Shown in pieces: positions 61,662 through 64,000 of a stretch of 64,000 bases of DNA. Numbering within the stretch: position 1 is the first letter of the stretch; each line of letters begins with the position of its first letter. The notes under the pieces were generated by a model. That model searched no databases. It had not been told where the DNA came from and worked only from the letters and a program-made list of their open reading frames with translations. Made by a program: the position numbers and the translations under genes. This DNA is from Archangium violaceum (GTDB lineage: Bacteria; Myxococcota; Myxococcia; Myxococcales; Myxococcaceae): positions 6,616,001 to 6,680,000 of the forward strand of contig NZ_CP069396.1 of assembly GCF_016887565.1 (NCBI RefSeq), written 5' to 3'.

Positions 61662-62536
61662 TGGAGATGGACCGGCTGCGACAGCTCGGACTGGAGGTAC
61701 GGGGCGAGGGAGAAGGCCTGGAGGCGACCCTCGTCCTGACCGACCCCCTGTCCCATCCGGTGGGCTCCGGCGCGGTGGAGCGGGTGACCTTCCAGGTGAG
61801 GGAGGAGCGGCTGGTGCCCGTGTCGCCGCCGGAGGTGGTGGGGCTGCGACCCATCGCGCTCGGCGCGGTGCGGGAGGCCCGGGAGGTGGAGGCGGAGGTG
61901 GCCGACGCCTTCAACGAGCACCTCTTCCACGTGCAGCGGCGCTCGGTGGAGTTGCGGGCGCTGGGGTTGAGCCCCCAGGTGGATCCGGTGTCGCTGGTCC
62001 TCTCCGCGCGGTTGGAGGAGCACGGGCTGGCGCTGACACTGGTGGCGGATCGTCAGGGCAACTTCCAGGTGTCGGCCGCGGAGCGGGGTGGGCAGGCGCT
62101 GTCCGTGCCGCCCGGGCACACCTTCGAACTGTCCGAGTTCCGCGAGCGGGGCGCGCTGGTGGGCTACCTGGCCGCCCTCTTCGGGGAGCAGGGGCCCGCG
62201 GAGGCGGCGCGGACGCAACGACCCGGGGCGGCGGGGGAGGGCCTGGTCCGCTTCTCGGAGATCCTCCAGGCCTTTGGCGAGGGGGCGGTCGTGCCCCCGA
62301 GAAGCGGGCTGGAGCTGCTGGTGCTGCTCGAAGTCGAGGGCCGACCCTACCGTTTCGCGGTGGCACGCGTGGCCGGACGCACCTTCCGGGGTCTGCTGGC
62401 CGGGGGTCAGGGCAAGGTATGGGCGGAACGTTTCGAACTGGATGATTTCCCCGGAGTCGTCCCGCTGGTGGCGGACCTGCTGAAGGTCCCCGCCGAGGCC
62501 GTGAAGCTGGTCGGCTCGGGCGCTCCACAGGAGTAA
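61661..62536 (+). CDS. Conserved-looking protein of unknown function in the acyl-CoA operon
   Basis: 291 residues from the ATG at 61661, overlapping the TGA of the acyl-CoA dehydrogenase by one base. No signal peptide, helix or motif that I recognise. It has a leucine-rich, two-domain look with repeated LxVxGxGxGLEATLV and AVEVEAEVADAFNEHLFHVQ stretches. Its position between the dehydrogenase and meaB suggests it works with the same pathway, but that is only inference. Confidence 0.75.
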   Translation: MEMDRLRQLGLEVRGEGEGLEATLVLTDPLSHPVGSGAVERVTFQVREERLVPVSPPEVVGLRPIALGAVREAREVEAEVADAFNEHLFHVQRRSVELRALGLSPQVDPVSLVLSARLEEHGLALTLVADRQGNFQVSAAERGGQALSVPPGHTFELSEFRERGALVGYLAALFGEQGPAEAARTQRPGAAGEGLVRFSEILQAFGEGAVVPPRSGLELLVLLEVEGRPYRFAVARVAGRTFRGLLAGGQGKVWAERFELDDFPGVVPLVADLLKVPAEAVKLVGSGAPQE

Positions 62537-62541
62537 GGGTT

Positions 62542-63585
62542 TTGGCAAAGGCGAGTGCGAGTCTCTCCCAGAGGGTTCTGCAGGGCGATGTGCGGGCCGC
62601 GTCGCGTCTGATGCGCAACATCGATGATGGCGAGCCGGAGGCCACCGAGTCCCTGCGCGAGCTGTTCCCGAAGACGGGGAAGGCCTACATCATTGGAATC
62701 ACGGGCTCGCCGGGCGCGGGCAAGTCCACGCTGACGGATCGGCTCATCGCCCACCTGCGCAAGGCGGGCAAGACGGTGGGCGTCATCGCGGTGGACCCCA
62801 CCAGCCCCTTCACGGGGGGCGCCATCCTCGGCGATCGCATCCGCATGCAGGATCACGCCACGGATCCGGGCGTCTTCATCCGCTCGCTGGCCACGCGCGG
62901 GCACCTGGGCGGCTTGTCGCGCGCCACGGGCGACTGCATCCGGGTGATGGATGCCATGGGGCGCGACGTCATCATCGTGGAGACGGTGGGCGTGGGGCAG
63001 GATGAGATCGACATCGCCCAGATGGCGCACACCACCATCGTGGTGACGGTGCCGGGCATGGGCGACGACATCCAGGCCATCAAGGCGGGCATCCTCGAGG
63101 TGGCGGATCTCTTCGCGGTGAACAAGGCCGACCTGGACGGAGCGGACCGGGTGGTGCGCGAGCTGCGGATGATGCTGGAGCTGCGCCACGCGGTGAAGGC
63201 GCCGCCCATGGACCATGACGCCCACCACCGCATGGTGATTGCCAAGGCCCAGGGCACGCACGTGGAGGAGCCGGCGGGGCCTCGCGAGTGGGAGCCGCCC
63301 ATCCTCAAGGTGATGGCCGCGAGGGATCAGGGCGTGGCCGAGCTGCTCAAGGGCATCGAGGAGCACCGGGCCTTCCTGGAGGAGACGGGCCAGCGCAAGC
63401 AGAAGGAGCGCAACCGGGCGGCGGCGCAGTTCGTGGCCCTGCTGCGCGAGCGGCTGCTGAGCAGCGCGCTGGCGCGGCTGGAGCGCGAGCGTGGCCAGTT
63501 GGACGAGGTGGCCGGGCGCATCGCCGAGCGCCAGGCGGATCCCTACGCGCTCGCCGAGGAGCTCGCGAGCCAGCTCTCGGAGTAG
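62542..63585 (+). CDS. meaB: Methylmalonyl-CoA mutase-associated GTPase MeaB
   Basis: 347 residues from a TTG start with AGGAG upstream. P-loop GSPGAGKS (55-62), G2-type ILGDRIRMQDH, the DxxGVGQDE stretch at IVETVGVGQDEIDIAQMAHT, and NKAD (guanine specificity) in FAVNKADLDG. This is the ArgK/MeaB family, which protects and loads coenzyme B12-dependent methylmalonyl-CoA mutase. It links the operon to propionyl-CoA to succinyl-CoA conversion. The mutase genes are not in the window. Confidence 0.95.
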   Translation: MAKASASLSQRVLQGDVRAASRLMRNIDDGEPEATESLRELFPKTGKAYIIGITGSPGAGKSTLTDRLIAHLRKAGKTVGVIAVDPTSPFTGGAILGDRIRMQDHATDPGVFIRSLATRGHLGGLSRATGDCIRVMDAMGRDVIIVETVGVGQDEIDIAQMAHTTIVVTVPGMGDDIQAIKAGILEVADLFAVNKADLDGADRVVRELRMMLELRHAVKAPPMDHDAHHRMVIAKAQGTHVEEPAGPREWEPPILKVMAARDQGVAELLKGIEEHRAFLEETGQRKQKERNRAAAQFVALLRERLLSSALARLERERGQLDEVAGRIAERQADPYALAEELASQLSE

Positions 63586-63588
63586 GCC

Positions 63589-64000
63589 GTGGCGATGCAA
63601 CCCGAAGAGTGTGTGCGGGCCCTGGAGCAGCGGCTCGGGACGACGTTCTCCCGTCCCGAGCTGGCCCGCACCGCGTTGACGCACAAGACGTACGTCAACG
63701 AGCGTCCCAACGAGGGACTGCAGGACAACCAGCGGCTGGAGTTCCTCGGGGACGCGGTGGTGAACCTGGTCATCGCCCACCGGCTGATGGACCGTTTCCC
63801 CAACGCCGACGAGGGCGAGCTGTCGAGGCTGCGGGCCCGCGTCGTCGACGAGAAGGGGCTGACCCGGGTGGCCCGCCGGCTGGAGCTGGGCGAGCTGCTG
63901 CTGCTCGGGCGGGGCGAGGACCGCCATGGGGGCCGGGACAAGAGCTCCATCCTCGCCGATGCGGTCGAGGCCATCATGGCCGCGGTGTACCTCTGCTCCG
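63589..64000 (+). CDS. rnc: Ribonuclease III (3' end cut by window)
   Basis: 137 codons visible. The GTG at 63589 follows the meaB stop by three bases with GGAG six bases before it; the ATG at 63595 is less well placed. RNase III signature NQRLEFLGDAVVNLVIAHRL with the catalytic Glu/Asp, then ELSRLRARVVDEKGL and DKSSILADAVEAIMAAVY. Only the nuclease domain is in view; the dsRNA-binding domain would follow. It processes rRNA and other double-stranded RNA. Joining the acyl-CoA operon may be coincidental. Confidence 0.95.
   Translation, partial: MAMQPEECVRALEQRLGTTFSRPELARTALTHKTYVNERPNEGLQDNQRLEFLGDAVVNLVIAHRLMDRFPNADEGELSRLRARVVDEKGLTRVARRLELGELLLLGRGEDRHGGRDKSSILADAVEAIMAAVYLCS

Noticed and set aside
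58950-62536. Calling the carboxylase specifically propionyl-CoA or methylcrotonyl-CoA carboxylase
   Set aside because: The active-site motifs visible here do not separate the two; meaB suggests the first, the acyl-CoA dehydrogenase neighbour the second.

Overview
The window is GC-rich, densely coded DNA of a myxobacterium, probably suborder Cystobacterineae (Archangium/Cystobacter/Melittangium-like). This rests on gene content: a DUF2378/TIGR02265 protein (a family I know only from Myxococcales), many large secreted or lipid-anchored proteins, a CHRD protein, long sensor kinase and helicase genes, and very high GC at third codon positions. All assignments come from reading motifs by eye; no database search was run.

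Layout. 1-5.0 kb: a partial lipoprotein serine hydrolase, a secreted metallo-beta-lactamase-fold hydrolase and an ABC exporter operon (ATPase, permease, exported unknown). 5.0-10.2 kb: a secreted calcium-motif protein, then an 1156-residue superfamily 1 helicase flanked by the C-terminal tails of two unrelated broken genes. 10.2-14.6 kb: a periplasmic molybdenum hydroxylase operon (large subunit with Tat signal, [2Fe-2S] subunit, di-haem cytochrome c). 14.7-21.4 kb: a CAP-domain remnant, an HSL-type esterase, a PAS histidine kinase, a membrane glycosyltransferase-like protein, a CHRD protein and a LysR regulator. 21.6-25.9 kb: an unusual 782-residue protein followed by an FAD oxidoreductase, which may be a peptide-cofactor enzyme and its maturase, and a SAM methyltransferase. 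26.0-27.2 kb: a DUF1801 protein with a lysine/proline/alanine tail and a GST.

27.2-36.0 kb is an unbroken run of nine minus-strand genes: SDR, secreted protein, DUF2378 protein, ketoacyl synthase III, two P450s, TetR and two duplicated alpha/beta hydrolases. It could be a small-molecule pathway. 36.1-48.7 kb holds two giant tandem paralogous lipoprotein subtilases (2126 and 2047 residues), each with a long chain of Ig-like repeats and three copies of another module, and each with the same hairpin over its ribosome binding site. 48.8-58.7 kb has a methyltransferase, a 1065-residue beta-sandwich repeat protein, a GH18 chitinase, an apparently orphan mersacidin/lichenicidin-type lanthipeptide precursor, a lipoprotein, an NTF2-like protein, a TonB-like protein and a YtxH protein. 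58.9-64 kb is a core-metabolism operon: acyl-CoA carboxylase beta, acyl-CoA dehydrogenase, an unknown, MeaB GTPase and RNase III (cut by the window end), pointing to propionyl-/methylmalonyl-CoA metabolism.

No tRNA, rRNA, CRISPR array, transposase or prophage was recognised. The most interesting items are the orphan lanthipeptide precursor (54872-55180), the possible quinone-cofactor enzyme pair (21599-25048), the protease pair with its leader hairpins and repeat recombination, and the KAS III/DUF2378/secreted-protein operon.
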